The position numbers were made by a program, and so were the translations under genes. The notes beneath the pieces were generated by a model. That model was given only the letters and a program-made list of their open reading frames with translations. It was not told the DNA's origin and did no database searches. From NCBI RefSeq assembly GCF_022803015.1, contig NZ_JAFKON010000008.1:204880-268879 (forward strand): DNA of 64,000 nt, given 5' to 3'. Shown here piece after piece: positions 9,039 through 18,526 of the stretch. This stretch comes from Arthrobacter humicola (GTDB lineage Bacteria > Actinomycetota > Actinomycetes > Actinomycetales > Micrococcaceae). The stretch's first letter is position 1, and the number at the start of each line of letters is the position of its first letter.

Positions 9039-10370
9039 CTAGTGGAACTGGCCTTCTTCGGTGGATCCCACCAGGGCCAGGGTGGATGCGTTCGGGTTGA
9101 GCGCGGTGGCGATGTCGTCGAAGTAGCCGGTGCCGACTTCGCGCTGGTGCTTGGTGGCGGTGTAGCCGCGGGACTCGGAGGCGAATTCCTTCTCCTGCAG
9201 CTCGACGTACGCGCTCATGCCTTCCCGGGCGTAGCCGTGGGCGAGGTCGAACATCGAGTAGTTCAGGGCGTGGAAGCCGGCCAGGGTGATGAACTGGAAG
9301 GTGAAGCCCATGGCGCCGAGTTCGCGCTGGAACTTCGCGATCGTGGCGTCGTCGAGGTGCTTGCGCCAGTTGAACGACGGCGAGCAGTTGTAGGAGAGCA
9401 TCTGGTCCGGGAACTCGACCTTGACGGATTCGGCGAACTTGCGGGCCAGTTCCAGGTCCGGGGTACCCGTCTCCATCCAGATGAGGTCGGAGTACGGGGC
9501 GTAGGCCTTGGCGCGGGCGATGCAGGGTTCGATCCCGTTGCGGACCTTGTAGAAGCCCTCCGGGGTGCGGACCGGCTGGCCGCCTTCGCGGAGGATGAAT
9601 TCCTGGTCACGCTCGTCGACGTCGGAGGTGATCAGGGTGGCCGCCTCGGCGTCGGTGCGGGCGATGATGACCGACGGGGTACCGGCGACGTCGGCGGCGA
9701 GCCGGGCCGCGTTCAGCGTCCGGACGTGCTGCTGGGTGGGGATCAGGACCTTGCCGCCGAGGTGGCCGCACTTCTTTTCCGAGGCGAGCTGGTCTTCCCA
9801 GTGCACGCCCGCGGCGCCGGCCTGGATCATGGACTTCATGAGCTCGTAGGCGTTCAGCGGGCCGCCGAAGCCTGCCTCGGCGTCGGCCACGATCGGGACC
9901 ATCCAGTCCTCGACGGTCTGGATGCCCTCGGAGAACTCGATCTGGTCCGCGCGGAGCAGGGCGTTGTTGATGCGCCGGACCACCGTGGGAACGGAATTGG
10001 CGGGGTAGAGCGACTGGTCCGGGTAGGTGTGGCCGGAGTTGTTGGCGTCCGCGGCGACCTGCCAGCCGGAGAGGTAGATGGCGCGGAGGCCGGCCTTGAC
10101 CTGCTGCACGGCCTGGTTGCCGGTCAGGGCGCCGAGGGCGTTGGTGTAGCCGCCGGTCTTGTGCTCTTCGGTGAGCTGCTTCCACAGCTTTTCGGAGCCG
10201 CGCCGGGCGAGGGTGTGTTCTTCGGAGACGCGGCCGCGGAGGCGGATGACGTCGGAGGCCTTGTAGTCCCGGGTCACACCTTCCCAGCGCGGGTTGGCGG
10301 CCCACTCGAGCTCCAGTGCGGCGGCCTGCTGTTCGGGCGTCTGCTGGGTGGGCTCAAATGCTGCAGTCAT
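9039..10370 (-). CDS. aceA: Isocitrate lyase
   Basis: 443 aa. It cleaves isocitrate to glyoxylate and succinate. The active-site signature KKCGHLGGK is present, along with the metal-binding [10 protein letters not shown] segment and the family-typical [13 protein letters not shown]. The ATG at 10370 has GGAGAC at ideal spacing on the minus strand. It is divergent from ramB, with which it shares a 142-base control region, and is the first gene of the aceA-aceB pair. Expression is expected to rise on acetate or fatty acids. Confidence 0.97.
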   Translation of the reverse strand: MTAAFEPTQQTPEQQAAALELEWAANPRWEGVTRDYKASDVIRLRGRVSEEHTLARRGSEKLWKQLTEEHKTGGYTNALGALTGNQAVQQVKAGLRAIYLSGWQVAADANNSGHTYPDQSLYPANSVPTVVRRINNALLRADQIEFSEGIQTVEDWMVPIVADAEAGFGGPLNAYELMKSMIQAGAAGVHWEDQLASEKKCGHLGGKVLIPTQQHVRTLNAARLAADVAGTPSVIIARTDAEAATLITSDVDERDQEFILREGGQPVRTPEGFYKVRNGIEPCIARAKAYAPYSDLIWMETGTPDLELARKFAESVKVEFPDQMLSYNCSPSFNWRKHLDDATIAKFQRELGAMGFTFQFITLAGFHALNYSMFDLAHGYAREGMSAYVELQEKEFASESRGYTATKHQREVGTGYFDDIATALNPNASTLALVGSTEEGQFH

Positions 10371-10470
10371 CTTTGTCTCCTTGGTGGGTCCGGGGCCGGT
10401 CAGTCTGCGTCTCTGCAGAGCCTGGTTGGTTGTTCCCGGATAGTGAATCTTTCCGTGAGTTCTACTTTTC

Positions 10471-10546
10471 TGCACTTTCCAAGGGGTTTCTAGACCAAAG
10501 CTATGGAAAGAAATGCACTTCTTCGCGTATTCTCAAGAAATGCACT
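10471..10546. promoter_or_regulatory. Repeated TGCACT boxes in the aceA-ramB control region
   Basis: TGCACT occurs three times, at 10471-10476, 10514-10519 and 10541-10546, each next to an A/T-rich run (TTTTC or GAAA). RamB of Corynebacterium binds A/T-rich boxes with a central TGC in the aceA, aceB and ramB promoters, so these are candidate RamB sites. The match to the published box is only partial. The last two copies fall on or inside the first codons of ramB if translation starts at 10513. Confidence 0.35.
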
Positions 10547-12024
10547 CAACCAGCTGGAACCGCCAAGCCCTTGCGTCGTCCGCGCCCGCAGCGCCGGACG
10601 TGGATGTCATCAGCTTGGGCCGGCGCGTCCGGCATCTGCGCAAGGCGGCAGGGCTCACGCTCGACGACCTGAGTGCCGCCGTCGGGACGGCCCCCAGCCA
10701 GCTGAGTCTGATGGAAAACGGCAAACGCGAGCCCAAGCTGGGTCTGCTCCAGCAGCTTGCTGCGGCACTCGGGGTGAGCATCGACGAACTGCTCGGCGCG
10801 GAGCCGCCCAACCGGCGTGCGGCGCTGGAGATCGAGCTGGAACGGTACCAGCGCAGCCCCATCTATGAGTCCCTGAATCTGCCCAAGATCCGCATCAGTT
10901 CGCGGCTTCCGATGGATGTGCTGGAGTCCATGGTGGGCCTGCAGCATGAGCTTGAACGCCGGCTCAATGAGCAGGTCGCGACGCCGGAGGAGGCCCGCCG
11001 CGCGAACGGTGAACTGCGCGCGATGATGCGCGAGAGGAACAACTATTTCCCCGAGTATGAGGCCGAGGCGCAGAAGGTCCTGGCCTCGGTGGGCCACACC
11101 AGCGGTCCGCTGTCCCACCACGTCATTTCGGACATCGCCGGGCATCTCGGATTCAGCCTCCACCATGTGGGTGATCTCCCTCATTCCACGCGTTCGGTGA
11201 CTGATCTTAAGAACCGCCGAATTTATCTCACGCAGAACGCCCGCAGCGATCACGACCCCCGTTCGGTGCTGCTGCAGGCGCTGGGCCATTACGTCCTGGG
11301 CCACCAGACGCCGAACAACTACGGCGATTTCCTGATGCAGCGCGTGGCCACGAACTACTTCGCCGCCGCGCTGCTGCTGCCCGAGCAGGCTACCGTGGCA
11401 TTCCTGCAGGAGGCCAAGCAGGCCAAGGAAATCGCGGTCGAGGACATCCGGGATGCCTTCGCGGTGTCCTACGAGACCGCCGCGCACCGCTTCACAAACC
11501 TGGCCACCCAGCACCTGGGCATCCGCACGCACTTCCAGAAGACGCACAAGAGCGGCATCATCTACAAGGCCTACGAGAACGACGGCGTGACGTTCCCGCA
11601 GGACCACACCGGCGCCATCGAGGGTCAGTTCTCGTGCCGGAACTGGACGTCCCGGGTGGTGTTCGACGTCCCGGACAAGTTCAGCGCCTACAACCAGTAC
11701 ACTGACACCCCGGCCGGGACGTACTGGTGCACGGCCCGGACGGAACGCTCCGCGAACGGGGAGTTCTCCCTGTCCGTGGGTGTCCCGTATGCGCACGTGA
11801 AGTGGTTCCGCGGCCGCGACACCACCGAGCGGTCCAAGTCCACCTGCCCGGACGAAAGCTGCTGCCGCCGCCCGCCGGCGTCGCTGACCGCCGAATGGGC
11901 CGGGAACGCCTGGCCCTCGGCCCGGGCCCACTCCCACCTGCTGGCGGCCATGCCGCCGGGCGCCTTCCCGGGCGTGGACGAGACCGAGGTCTACTCCTTC
12001 CTGCAGGCGCACTCGGGGAGCTGA
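10513..12024 (+). CDS. ramB: RamB-type transcriptional regulator (XRE HTH plus short-chain fatty acid regulator domains)
   Basis: 503 aa. An N-terminal Cro/C1-type HTH (about residues 35-90, around [19 protein letters not shown] and [12 protein letters not shown]) is followed by an IrrE/ImmA-like region with [11 protein letters not shown], where the metallopeptidase HEXXH has degenerated to [10 protein letters not shown]-terminal ScfR domain carries conserved Cys residues ([11 protein letters not shown]). This is the layout of RamB, the acetate-metabolism repressor. Its position divergent from aceA supports the call. Start choice is uncertain: ATG 10513 and ATG 10540 are both possible and neither has a strong ribosome site, so leaderless translation is possible. 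Confidence 0.92.
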   Translation: MHFFAYSQEMHSTSWNRQALASSAPAAPDVDVISLGRRVRHLRKAAGLTLDDLSAAVGTAPSQLSLMENGKREPKLGLLQQLAAALGVSIDELLGAEPPNRRAALEIELERYQRSPIYESLNLPKIRISSRLPMDVLESMVGLQHELERRLNEQVATPEEARRANGELRAMMRERNNYFPEYEAEAQKVLASVGHTSGPLSHHVISDIAGHLGFSLHHVGDLPHSTRSVTDLKNRRIYLTQNARSDHDPRSVLLQALGHYVLGHQTPNNYGDFLMQRVATNYFAAALLLPEQATVAFLQEAKQAKEIAVEDIRDAFAVSYETAAHRFTNLATQHLGIRTHFQKTHKSGIIYKAYENDGVTFPQDHTGAIEGQFSCRNWTSRVVFDVPDKFSAYNQYTDTPAGTYWCTARTERSANGEFSLSVGVPYAHVKWFRGRDTTERSKSTCPDESCCRRPPASLTAEWAGNAWPSARAHSHLLAAMPPGAFPGVDETEVYSFLQAHSGS

Positions 12025-12183
12025 CCCTCCCTCAGTTCCTGCGGGTTCCTCCTGGACCCTCCCTCAGATCCTGCCCGTTACTGCTCGTCGCTCCCTCATT
12101 TCCTGCGGCTTTCGGTGCGTCGCTCCCGCACATCAGGTGAGGGAGCGTCCGGGAGTTTGCTGCAGAAGGTGAGGGAGCGTCCC
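12025..12183. repeat. Clustered CGCTCCCTCA repeat array, locus 1
   Basis: Three or four direct copies of a unit close to (C/G)CTCCCTCA followed by a TCCTGCGG-like tail begin near 12025, 12057, 12089 and 12121. They are followed by two inverted copies, TGAGGGAGCG, at 12138-12147 and 12170-12180. The pairs can fold as nested or alternative hairpins. The array fills the gap between ramB and poxB. The same unit recurs in the same arrangement at 61735-61890. No open reading frame is convincing here. Confidence 0.8.
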
Positions 12184-12261
12184 CTTGGGCGTGGCTGACC
12201 GCAGGGCAGACTATATTGGCCTGTGTCAGCTCATCGATCTATCTCGCGGGAGCGTGCGCCC

Positions 12262-14010
12262 ATGGCCAAGGAACTTGCCACCCAGCTCATCGAACAACTC
12301 CAGGCTGCCGGCGTGCAGCGGATCTACGGGATTGTGGGGGACAGCCTCAACCCGATTGTCGACGCCGTCCGCAAGACCGGCGGCTCGCAACAGGGCGGTA
12401 TCGATTGGATCCATGTCCGGCATGAGGAGGCGGCCGCATTCGCCGCGGCGGCGGAAGCCCAACTGACCGGCCGGCTCGCGGTGTGCGCCGGCTCCTGCGG
12501 GCCCGGCAACCTGCACCTGATCAACGGCCTGTATGACGCCAACCGTTCCGGGGCGCCGGTGCTGGCCATCGCCTCGCACATCCCCAGCAAGCAGATCGGC
12601 AGCAGTTTCTTCCAGGAAACCCACCCCGACCGGCTCTTCAACGAGTGCTCGGTCTACTCCGAGCTGATCAGCACCGCGGAGCAGGCGCCCCGCGTCATGC
12701 ACAGCGCCATCCAGCACGCCGTCGGCCTAAGGGGCGTCGCCGTCGTGACCCTTCCCGGTGACATCGCCGGCCTGGAGGCGACGGCCGAAACGCCGGCCCC
12801 GGCGACCTTCCGGCCGGCGGCGCTGATGCCGGACCCCGCGAGTGTGCAGGAACTGGCCGACGCCATCAACGCCGCCGGCAAGGTGGCCATCTTTGCCGGT
12901 GCCGGCGTCGAGGGCGCGCACGACGAGGTGATTGCGCTCGCCGGGCTGATCGCGGCGCCGATCGGCCACAGCCTCCGCGGCAAAGACTTCATGCAGTACG
13001 ACAACGCCTATGACATCGGCATGACCGGGCTGCTGGGTTACGGCGCCGCGGCCGAGGGCATCGAGGACGCGGACCTGCTGATCCTGCTGGGAACGGACTT
13101 CCCGTACGACCAGTTCCTCCCCGGAACCCGGACGGCGCAGGTGGACCGGGCCGCGCACAAACTGGGGCGGCGGACCGACGTCGACGTCGCAGTGCACGGC
13201 GACGTCCTCCCCACCCTTGCCGCCCTCATGCCGTTGGTCACGGCCAAGAAGAGTCGCCGTTTCCTGGATGCGATGCTGAAGAAGCACGACCGGCTCATGA
13301 ACAAGGCCGTGGGGGCGTACACCCGCAACGTCGGGACGAAACAGCCGATCCACCCGGAATATGCTGCCTCCCTGCTGGACCAGGTGGCGGCGAGGGACGC
13401 GATTTTCACGGCGGACACCGGCATGTGCAATGTCTGGACCGCCCGGTACATCAACCCGCTGGGCACCCGCCGGCTGATCGGCTCGTACCTGCACGGGTCC
13501 ATGGCCAACGCGCTGCCGCACGCGATCGGCGCCCAGCTGGCCTACCCCGGCCGGCAGGTGGTTTCGGTCTCCGGCGACGGCGGCCTGTCGATGCTGCTGG
13601 GCGAGCTCATCACGGTCGCCGCGCACCGGCTGCCCGTGAACGTGGTGGTCTTCAACAACTCCACCCTGGGCATGGTGAAACTCGAGATGCTGGTGGACGG
13701 GCTCCCGGACTTCGGCGTCGACGTCCCGGACGCCAACTACGCGGACGTTGCCCGGGCCCTGGGCTTCCACGCCGAGCGCGTCACGGATCCGTCCCGCATC
13801 GAGGCTGCGTACCGGGAAGCCTTCGCCCACCCCGGCCCGTCGCTGGTGGAGCTCATCACGGACCCCAAGGCGCTGTCCCTCCCGCCGAAGATCAAGGGCG
13901 CGCAGGTCCTGGGCTTCGCCACGGCCATGTCCAAAGTGGTCCTGAACCGGGGTGCCGGCGAGGCCGTCAGTATGGCACGGAGCAACCTGCGGAACGTCCC
14001 GCGGCGCTAG
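12262..14010 (+). CDS. poxB: Pyruvate:quinone oxidoreductase (pyruvate oxidase)
   Basis: 582 aa ThDP- and FAD-dependent enzyme that oxidises pyruvate to acetate and CO2 and feeds electrons to menaquinone at the membrane. The N-terminal domain has GIVGDSLNPIVDA and the cofactor-activating Glu in RHEEAAAF (about residue 55). The C-terminal ThDP motif runs from GDGGLSMLLGEL to FNN. The extreme C-terminus holds a basic amphipathic stretch suited to membrane contact. The ATG at 12262 follows GGGAG. Beside the glyoxylate genes it links pyruvate to acetate. A general thiamine-enzyme label is possible, but the similarity to PoxB is strong throughout. Confidence 0.92.
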   Translation: MAKELATQLIEQLQAAGVQRIYGIVGDSLNPIVDAVRKTGGSQQGGIDWIHVRHEEAAAFAAAAEAQLTGRLAVCAGSCGPGNLHLINGLYDANRSGAPVLAIASHIPSKQIGSSFFQETHPDRLFNECSVYSELISTAEQAPRVMHSAIQHAVGLRGVAVVTLPGDIAGLEATAETPAPATFRPAALMPDPASVQELADAINAAGKVAIFAGAGVEGAHDEVIALAGLIAAPIGHSLRGKDFMQYDNAYDIGMTGLLGYGAAAEGIEDADLLILLGTDFPYDQFLPGTRTAQVDRAAHKLGRRTDVDVAVHGDVLPTLAALMPLVTAKKSRRFLDAMLKKHDRLMNKAVGAYTRNVGTKQPIHPEYAASLLDQVAARDAIFTADTGMCNVWTARYINPLGTRRLIGSYLHGSMANALPHAIGAQLAYPGRQVVSVSGDGGLSMLLGELITVAAHRLPVNVVVFNNSTLGMVKLEMLVDGLPDFGVDVPDANYADVARALGFHAERVTDPSRIEAAYREAFAHPGPSLVELITDPKALSLPPKIKGAQVLGFATAMSKVVLNRGAGEAVSMARSNLRNVPRR

Positions 14011-14020
14011 GGGCCCGGCG

Positions 14021-14084
14021 AGTTCGCCGGAAGCTGCCCGGTTCGCCGGATATGTCCGGCGAACCGGAGACATTCCGGCGAACT
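14021..14084. repeat. Nested palindrome, family 1 copy A
   Basis: The outer arms are AGTTCGCCGGAA (14021-14032) and its exact complement (14073-14084). The inner arms are CCGGTTCGCCGGA (14038-14050) and its exact complement (14055-14067), with a four-base loop. It lies just past poxB and before the serpin gene. It is one of five copies between 14.0 and 22.4 kb. Confidence 0.85.
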
Positions 14085-14113
14085 GCGCACCCATCGAGGC
14101 GAAAGGTGTGGCC

Positions 14114-15385
14114 ATGAAAGATCACCGCGTGGCGAAAATTGTGGCGGCGGGAACCATCGCGGTGCTCACGGCTTGTGCGCCCCCGGTACCAGGGCTTGTG
14201 AAGGCCGACGGCGTCGAACGGGTTCCGGTGGACCGCGCCGCGTACGCTGCCGAATTCCAGGCATTCCGGGCTTCCGCCCTGACGTTGGGAGCCGCGCTGC
14301 TGGCCGACGGCGGTGACGGGGCCGAAGGGAACGTGGTGTCGTCCCCCGGCAGCCTGCTGATCGCGCTCGCCATGCTGCGGGCAGGGGCGTCCGGGGAGAC
14401 CGCCGTCGAAATGGACCAGGTGCTGGGGCTCCCGGACGGCAACCGGGATGAGGCCATGAACGCCCTGCTCGAGTCCCTGGCGGCGTATGACGGTGATCCC
14501 GGCTCGGTCGACGAAAAGGATCCGCCCCGGAAGCCGGTCATGCATGCGGCCAACGGTCTGTTTGTGGACAAGGATGTACCAACCGGGAGGAACTACCTGG
14601 AAACCCTTGCCCGGCACTACGGCACCGGGGTGTACCCCGTGGATTTCCGGGATGAGGCCGCCACGAGGCCGGCCCTGGATGCCTGGGTGGACCGGAACAC
14701 GGGCGGCCGGATCAAGAAAGCACCCGCGGAGTACGATCGCGACAACACGTTCAGCCTCCTCAATGCCCTGTACTTCGCCGCGGCGTGGCAGTCTCCTTTC
14801 GACCCGAACGACACCTCGGACGGACCTTTCACGACCTCAGGTGGCGAGGAAATCAGCGTGCCGACCATGTACAACTCGCTGCAGCTGGCCTATGCGGAGG
14901 GCCCTGGCTGGCGGGCGGTGGAGCTGCCATACGCAGAAGGTTTTGCCATGCGGCTGGTGCTGCCCGGTCCAGGCGTTGGGCCGGAGACCCTCACGGCGGC
15001 CAAGCTGGCGGCAATTGCGGCGGCCCTGGACACGGCCCAGGAGGTCTCCGCACTGATCTCCCTGCCCAAGTGGGACCACAAGAGCACCTTCGACCTGCGG
15101 AAGGTATTTGAAGCGCTGGGACTGGCCAGGACCCTGGTGACCACCGAAGATTTCGACGCCATCCAGCCGAAGCTGACGCTTACGCAGGCCGCCCAGGCCG
15201 CCGACATCACCGTTGCCGAGAAGGGAACGGTGGCCGCCGCCGTGACGCAGATCAACGGCGCCGTGACCGGTGTGCGGCCCCTCCCGGACCAGACCATCGA
15301 CTTCGACCGGCCGTTCCTCTACCAGGTCGTGCACACCGAAACCGGGCTCCCGGTCTTCATGGGGAAGGTCGCGGACCCGCGCTGA
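14114..15385 (+). CDS. Lipoprotein serpin (serine protease inhibitor)
   Basis: 423 aa. The N-terminus is basic then hydrophobic and ends in the lipobox LTAC (Cys21), so the protein should be lipid-anchored on the outer face of the membrane. The rest is a full serpin fold. It has NGLFVDKDV and LLNALYFAAAWQSPF (breach and shutter region), an inhibitory-type hinge EKGTVAAAVT near the C-terminus, and the serpin signature IDFDRPFLYQV. The hinge has small residues at P15-P9, which is expected for an inhibitor able to insert its loop. The reactive-centre loop between the hinge and RPLPDQ is roughly NGAVTGVRP. The ATG at 14114 follows GAAAGG; an in-frame GTG at 14108 is an alternative. Bacterial serpins inhibit extracellular or own proteases, but the target is unknown. 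Confidence 0.93.
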   Translation: MKDHRVAKIVAAGTIAVLTACAPPVPGLVKADGVERVPVDRAAYAAEFQAFRASALTLGAALLADGGDGAEGNVVSSPGSLLIALAMLRAGASGETAVEMDQVLGLPDGNRDEAMNALLESLAAYDGDPGSVDEKDPPRKPVMHAANGLFVDKDVPTGRNYLETLARHYGTGVYPVDFRDEAATRPALDAWVDRNTGGRIKKAPAEYDRDNTFSLLNALYFAAAWQSPFDPNDTSDGPFTTSGGEEISVPTMYNSLQLAYAEGPGWRAVELPYAEGFAMRLVLPGPGVGPETLTAAKLAAIAAALDTAQEVSALISLPKWDHKSTFDLRKVFEALGLARTLVTTEDFDAIQPKLTLTQAAQAADITVAEKGTVAAAVTQINGAVTGVRPLPDQTIDFDRPFLYQVVHTETGLPVFMGKVADPR

Positions 15386-15408
15386 CGGGTGGCCTACCGG
15401 CACCCACA

Positions 15409-15466
15409 TCGCCGGAAGCCCTCCAGTTCGCCACAAACTTCCGGCGAATTGGAGGGACTCCGGCGA
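15409..15466. repeat. Nested palindrome, family 1 copy B
   Basis: The outer arms are TCGCCGGA (15409-15416) and TCCGGCGA (15459-15466). The inner arms are 15419-15432 (CCCTCCAGTTCGCC) and 15443-15456, which pair over 14 positions with one G-T wobble. It lies between the convergent serpin and DUF1801 genes. The inner-arm sequence differs completely from copy A, yet the pairing is kept. Confidence 0.82.
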
Positions 15467-15476
15467 ACTCGGCGGC

Positions 15477-15839
15477 TTAGGGAGTCCCGCTCCGGCGCTC
15501 TTGTGCCAAGGCCGCCGCCACTTTTCCAATCAGCTCGTACGGGACAGGCTTCCGCAACGGGAACTTCAGGCTGCCCTTCGCTGCGCGGTAGGGGGCGAGT
15601 TCCGTGCTCAGCGATTCGTCGCCGTCGGGCACGGGGTAGACGGAGATGTGGTGCGCCCAGCCCGCGAAATAGACGACGTATTTGCCCCCGAGCGTGATCG
15701 TCGGGATGCCGTAACTGATCATCTCCCCTGATCCTGGTACCGCGGCATGGCAGTGCCGCCGGATCTCCTGCAGCGCCTCCTGCACGTCAGCAGGAAACGA
15801 GGCGATGTATTCCTCCACGGACTCAAAGTGCTGTGCCAT
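15477..15839 (-). CDS. DUF1801 domain protein (YdhG-like)
   Basis: 120 aa. It has the DUF1801 pattern: an N-terminal helix (SVEEYIASFPADVQEALQEI), GEMISYGIPTITLGGKYVVYFA in the core, and a C-terminal basic segment with FPLRKPVPYELIGKV. The ATG at 15839 leaves a compact protein of the family's usual size. Proteins of this family have a fold related to frataxin-like iron chaperones, but the biological role is unclear. It is followed by nested palindrome copy B at the 3' end. Confidence 0.85.
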   Translation of the reverse strand: MAQHFESVEEYIASFPADVQEALQEIRRHCHAAVPGSGEMISYGIPTITLGGKYVVYFAGWAHHISVYPVPDGDESLSTELAPYRAAKGSLKFPLRKPVPYELIGKVAAALAQERRSGTP

Positions 15840-15870
15840 TGCCGTTTCCTCCAATGATCCCAGCAACGAG

Positions 15871-16767
15871 TTAGCGCGGGCCGCCCTGCCACAAGGCATC
15901 GAACGGGGCGCCCGAGGCCACGCGGTTCCGGATGCCGGCGGTCACAAACGCCTTCGCCGTCCGGGCGGCGGCCAGCGGCGTCGCGCCCTTGGCGAGCTCG
16001 GCCGTCACCGCCGCGGCCAATGAGCACCCGGCGCCGGAGACTGCCACCTCGCCCACCTTCGGGGCGGACAGGACTTCCAGGGTTTCGCCGTCATAGTAGA
16101 CGTCGACGGCGTCGGGGCCTTCGAGCCGCACGCCGCCCTTGGCGAGCACCGCGGCGCCGCTGAGCTCATGGATGCGGACCGCGGCGGCCTTGAGGGACTC
16201 GACGTCGGTGATCTCCAGCCCGGAGAGCGACTCGGCCTCGAAATGGTTGGGGGTGACGAAGGTGGCCAGCGGCAGGATGTGGGACTTGAGCGCCTGGTCG
16301 GTGTCCAGGGCGTGGCCCGGCTCCTGGCCCTTGCAGATCAGCACCGGATCCAGCACCACGTTGGCGAACTGCCCGGCCGCCAGCGCCGCGGCCACGGTCG
16401 AAATCGTCGCCGGGCTGCCCAGCATGCCGATCTTGACGGTGTCCAGCACGGCCGGTGCGCCGGAGGCGGCACCGTAAGCCGCCGTCGTCGCTTCCAGCTG
16501 GTCCGCGATGACCTGCTGGTCCACCGGGACAAAGCGGTGGTTCCAGTTGTCCTTGGGGTCGAAGGACACGATGCAGGTCAGGTTCGCGATCCCGAAGACG
16601 CCGAGTTCCTGGAACGTCTTCAGGTCAGCCTGCGCGCCGGCGCCGCCGGTCGCTTCGGAGCCTGCGATGGTCAGCGCGACGGCGGGGGAGGAGGCGGGCC
16701 CGGTAGCTGTATCGGAAGCAGCAGCGCCATCCGCCAGGGCGGTGGAATCGAATGCGGTAGAAGTCAT
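15871..16767 (-). CDS. thiD: Hydroxymethylpyrimidine/phosphomethylpyrimidine kinase (or pyridoxal kinase-like)
   Basis: 298 aa PfkB-family kinase. The substrate-binding segment is TIAGSEATGGAGAQADLKTFQELGVFG, quoted here as its key part GAGAQADLKTFQ. The C-terminal catalytic motif is SGAGCSLAAAVTAEL, where the Asp of the usual GTGD has become Cys (SGAGC). That feature is seen in pyridoxine-type ThiD-like kinases. The ATG at 16767 was chosen over upstream starts because it gives a normal length and follows GGATGGGACC. ThiD phosphorylates HMP and HMP-P for thiamine synthesis. The GAGC variant suggests pyridoxine/pyridoxal kinase activity is an alternative. Confidence 0.82.
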   Translation of the reverse strand: MTSTAFDSTALADGAAASDTATGPASSPAVALTIAGSEATGGAGAQADLKTFQELGVFGIANLTCIVSFDPKDNWNHRFVPVDQQVIADQLEATTAAYGAASGAPAVLDTVKIGMLGSPATISTVAAALAAGQFANVVLDPVLICKGQEPGHALDTDQALKSHILPLATFVTPNHFEAESLSGLEITDVESLKAAAVRIHELSGAAVLAKGGVRLEGPDAVDVYYDGETLEVLSAPKVGEVAVSGAGCSLAAAVTAELAKGATPLAAARTAKAFVTAGIRNRVASGAPFDALWQGGPR

Positions 16768-16924
16768 GGTCCCATCCTGCCATCCCGCCAAATCCGCCAG
16801 CATTGTGCTCATGAACAAACATTCCATGAACAGTATGAACAAAACCTGAGTGTTCCGGATCACGCGGGCTAGGGTGGCGGACGGTGTTGCTTACCGGCGG
16901 CGCCGGATCCAGGAAGGTTCATTG

Positions 16925-18388
16925 ATGAGCACCCAACTGACCGAAGCGGCCCAGACCCGGAAAGCCGTCGGCAACATCCTCAAAGGCTCGGCCGGCAACC
17001 TTGTCGAGTGGTACGACCTCTACGTCTACACCGTGTTCGCGGCCTACTTCCAGGCGCACTTCTTCAACTCCAAGGACGAGCTCCAGGCCGGCCTCGAGGC
17101 GATGGCCGTCTTCTCGACGTCGTTCCTGATGCGCCCGATCGGTGCCTGGTTCTTTGGCCGTTACGCCGACCGCAAGGGCCGCAAGGCCGCGCTGACACTG
17201 AGCGTGACCATGATGTCTGCGGGCTCTTTCGCGATCGCGGTGCTGCCCACCCAGGACGTGATCGGCCTGTGGGCCTTGATCCTGCTGGTCCTCATCCGCG
17301 TGATCCAGGGCTTCTCCGTGGGCGGTGAGTACGGCACCAGCGCCACGTACATGTCCGAGGCTGCCACCTCCAAGCGCCGCGGCTTCTTCTCCAGCTTCCA
17401 GTACGTCACCCTGGTCGGCGGCCAGATGCTGGCACTGCTGGTCCTTGTGGTCCTGCAGAACGCCATGCCCAAGGCCGAGCTGACCGAGTGGGGGTGGCGC
17501 ATCCCGTTCGCGGTGGGCGGCGTGGCCGCGCTGGTGGTCCTGTGGCTGCGGCGCTCCATGGAGGAAACCGTCTCGGCCGAACAGCTCGAGGCCGCAAAGT
17601 CCCCTGCCGTGGGAGGCCAGGCGCAGCCCGGGACCATGAAGCTGCTGTTCACCAGCTACTGGAAGCCGCTCATGATCTGCATCGGAATCACCCTTGGCGG
17701 CACGGTGGCGTTCTACACGTACACCAACTTCATCCTGAAGTTCATGAACGATACCTCCGGCATCGCCAAGACGGACACGTCGGTCATCAACTTCTGGGCA
17801 CTGTTCATCTTCATGCTGCTCCAGCCGGTCTACGGCATCATCTCGGACAAGGTCGGCCGCAAACCGCTGCTGCTGTGGTTCGGCATCACCGGCGTCCTGT
17901 TCACCTGGCCGCTCCTGTCCGCGCTCGCCGGGACCAAGGATCCGATCACCGCGTTCCTGCTCATGATGGGCGGCCTGCTGATCGTAGGCGGCTACACGTC
18001 CATCAACGCCCTGGTGAAGGCCGAACTCTTCCCCGCGTCCATCCGTGCCCTCGGGGTGGGCCTGGGCTACGCGATCGCCAACTCTCTCTTCGGCGGCACC
18101 GTCCCGCTCATCGGCGCTGCACTGCAGAAGACCGGGCAGGAAGAGCTGTTCTTCACCTACGTCACCGTGGCCATCGGCATCTCCCTGCTGGTCTACATCT
18201 TCGCCCTGAAGAACAAGAAGTCCACGCACCTGGACCACGAGCAGGGCCACGCCTGGGCGGCTGCGGGTCCGGACGCGGCCCCGGGGGCGGCTGCTGGTCC
18301 GGACTCTGCTGCGGATGCGGCTGCTGGTGGTCCGGGCGGCGGCGGCAGGGACGAGGACAAGGACCTCATCGACGCCTCGCGCCGCTAG
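16925..18388 (+). CDS. MFS permease, metabolite:H+ symporter (KgtP/ShiA) type
   Basis: 487 aa with 12 membrane segments. NLVEWYDLYVYTVF in helix 1 and GRYADRKGRKAAL in the loop between helices 2 and 3 mark the MHS family, which imports dicarboxylates, shikimate, proline/betaine and similar solutes by proton symport. The ATG at 16925 follows AGGAAGG. The C-terminal ~45 residues form a low-complexity tail rich in Ala, Gly, Pro and Asp (for example AAAGPDAAPGAAAGPDSAA), which is not part of the transport core. The substrate is not predictable. The gene is divergent from thiD. Confidence 0.88.
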   Translation: MSTQLTEAAQTRKAVGNILKGSAGNLVEWYDLYVYTVFAAYFQAHFFNSKDELQAGLEAMAVFSTSFLMRPIGAWFFGRYADRKGRKAALTLSVTMMSAGSFAIAVLPTQDVIGLWALILLVLIRVIQGFSVGGEYGTSATYMSEAATSKRRGFFSSFQYVTLVGGQMLALLVLVVLQNAMPKAELTEWGWRIPFAVGGVAALVVLWLRRSMEETVSAEQLEAAKSPAVGGQAQPGTMKLLFTSYWKPLMICIGITLGGTVAFYTYTNFILKFMNDTSGIAKTDTSVINFWALFIFMLLQPVYGIISDKVGRKPLLLWFGITGVLFTWPLLSALAGTKDPITAFLLMMGGLLIVGGYTSINALVKAELFPASIRALGVGLGYAIANSLFGGTVPLIGAALQKTGQEELFFTYVTVAIGISLLVYIFALKNKKSTHLDHEQGHAWAAAGPDAAPGAAAGPDSAADAAAGGPGGGGRDEDKDLIDASRR

Positions 18389-18412
18389 GGCAGGCCGCAG
18401 GCCGTCCTCGAA

Positions 18413-18472
18413 TTCGCCGGAAGCGCGCCGGGTCGCCGTATGTTTACGGCGACCCGGCGCGTTTCCGGCGAA
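18413..18472. repeat. Nested palindrome, family 1 copy C
   Basis: The outer arms are TTCGCCGGAA (18413-18422) and its complement (18463-18472). The inner arms (CGCGCCGGGTCGCCGTA, 18424-18440) pair perfectly over 17 positions with 18445-18461 around a four-base loop. This is the best-conserved copy. It lies between the convergent MFS and ABC permease genes. Confidence 0.87.
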
Positions 18473-18526
18473 CTCGCGGCCTAAGGAGCGAAGGGACGGC
18501 GACAACGACGGCGGCCCGGGCCCACG

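Noticed and set aside
12025..12183. A CRISPR array in the CGCTCCCTCA clusters
   Set aside because: Unit spacing is about 32 bases, but the repeat is only ~10-20 bases, units invert, and there are no unique spacers or cas genes.
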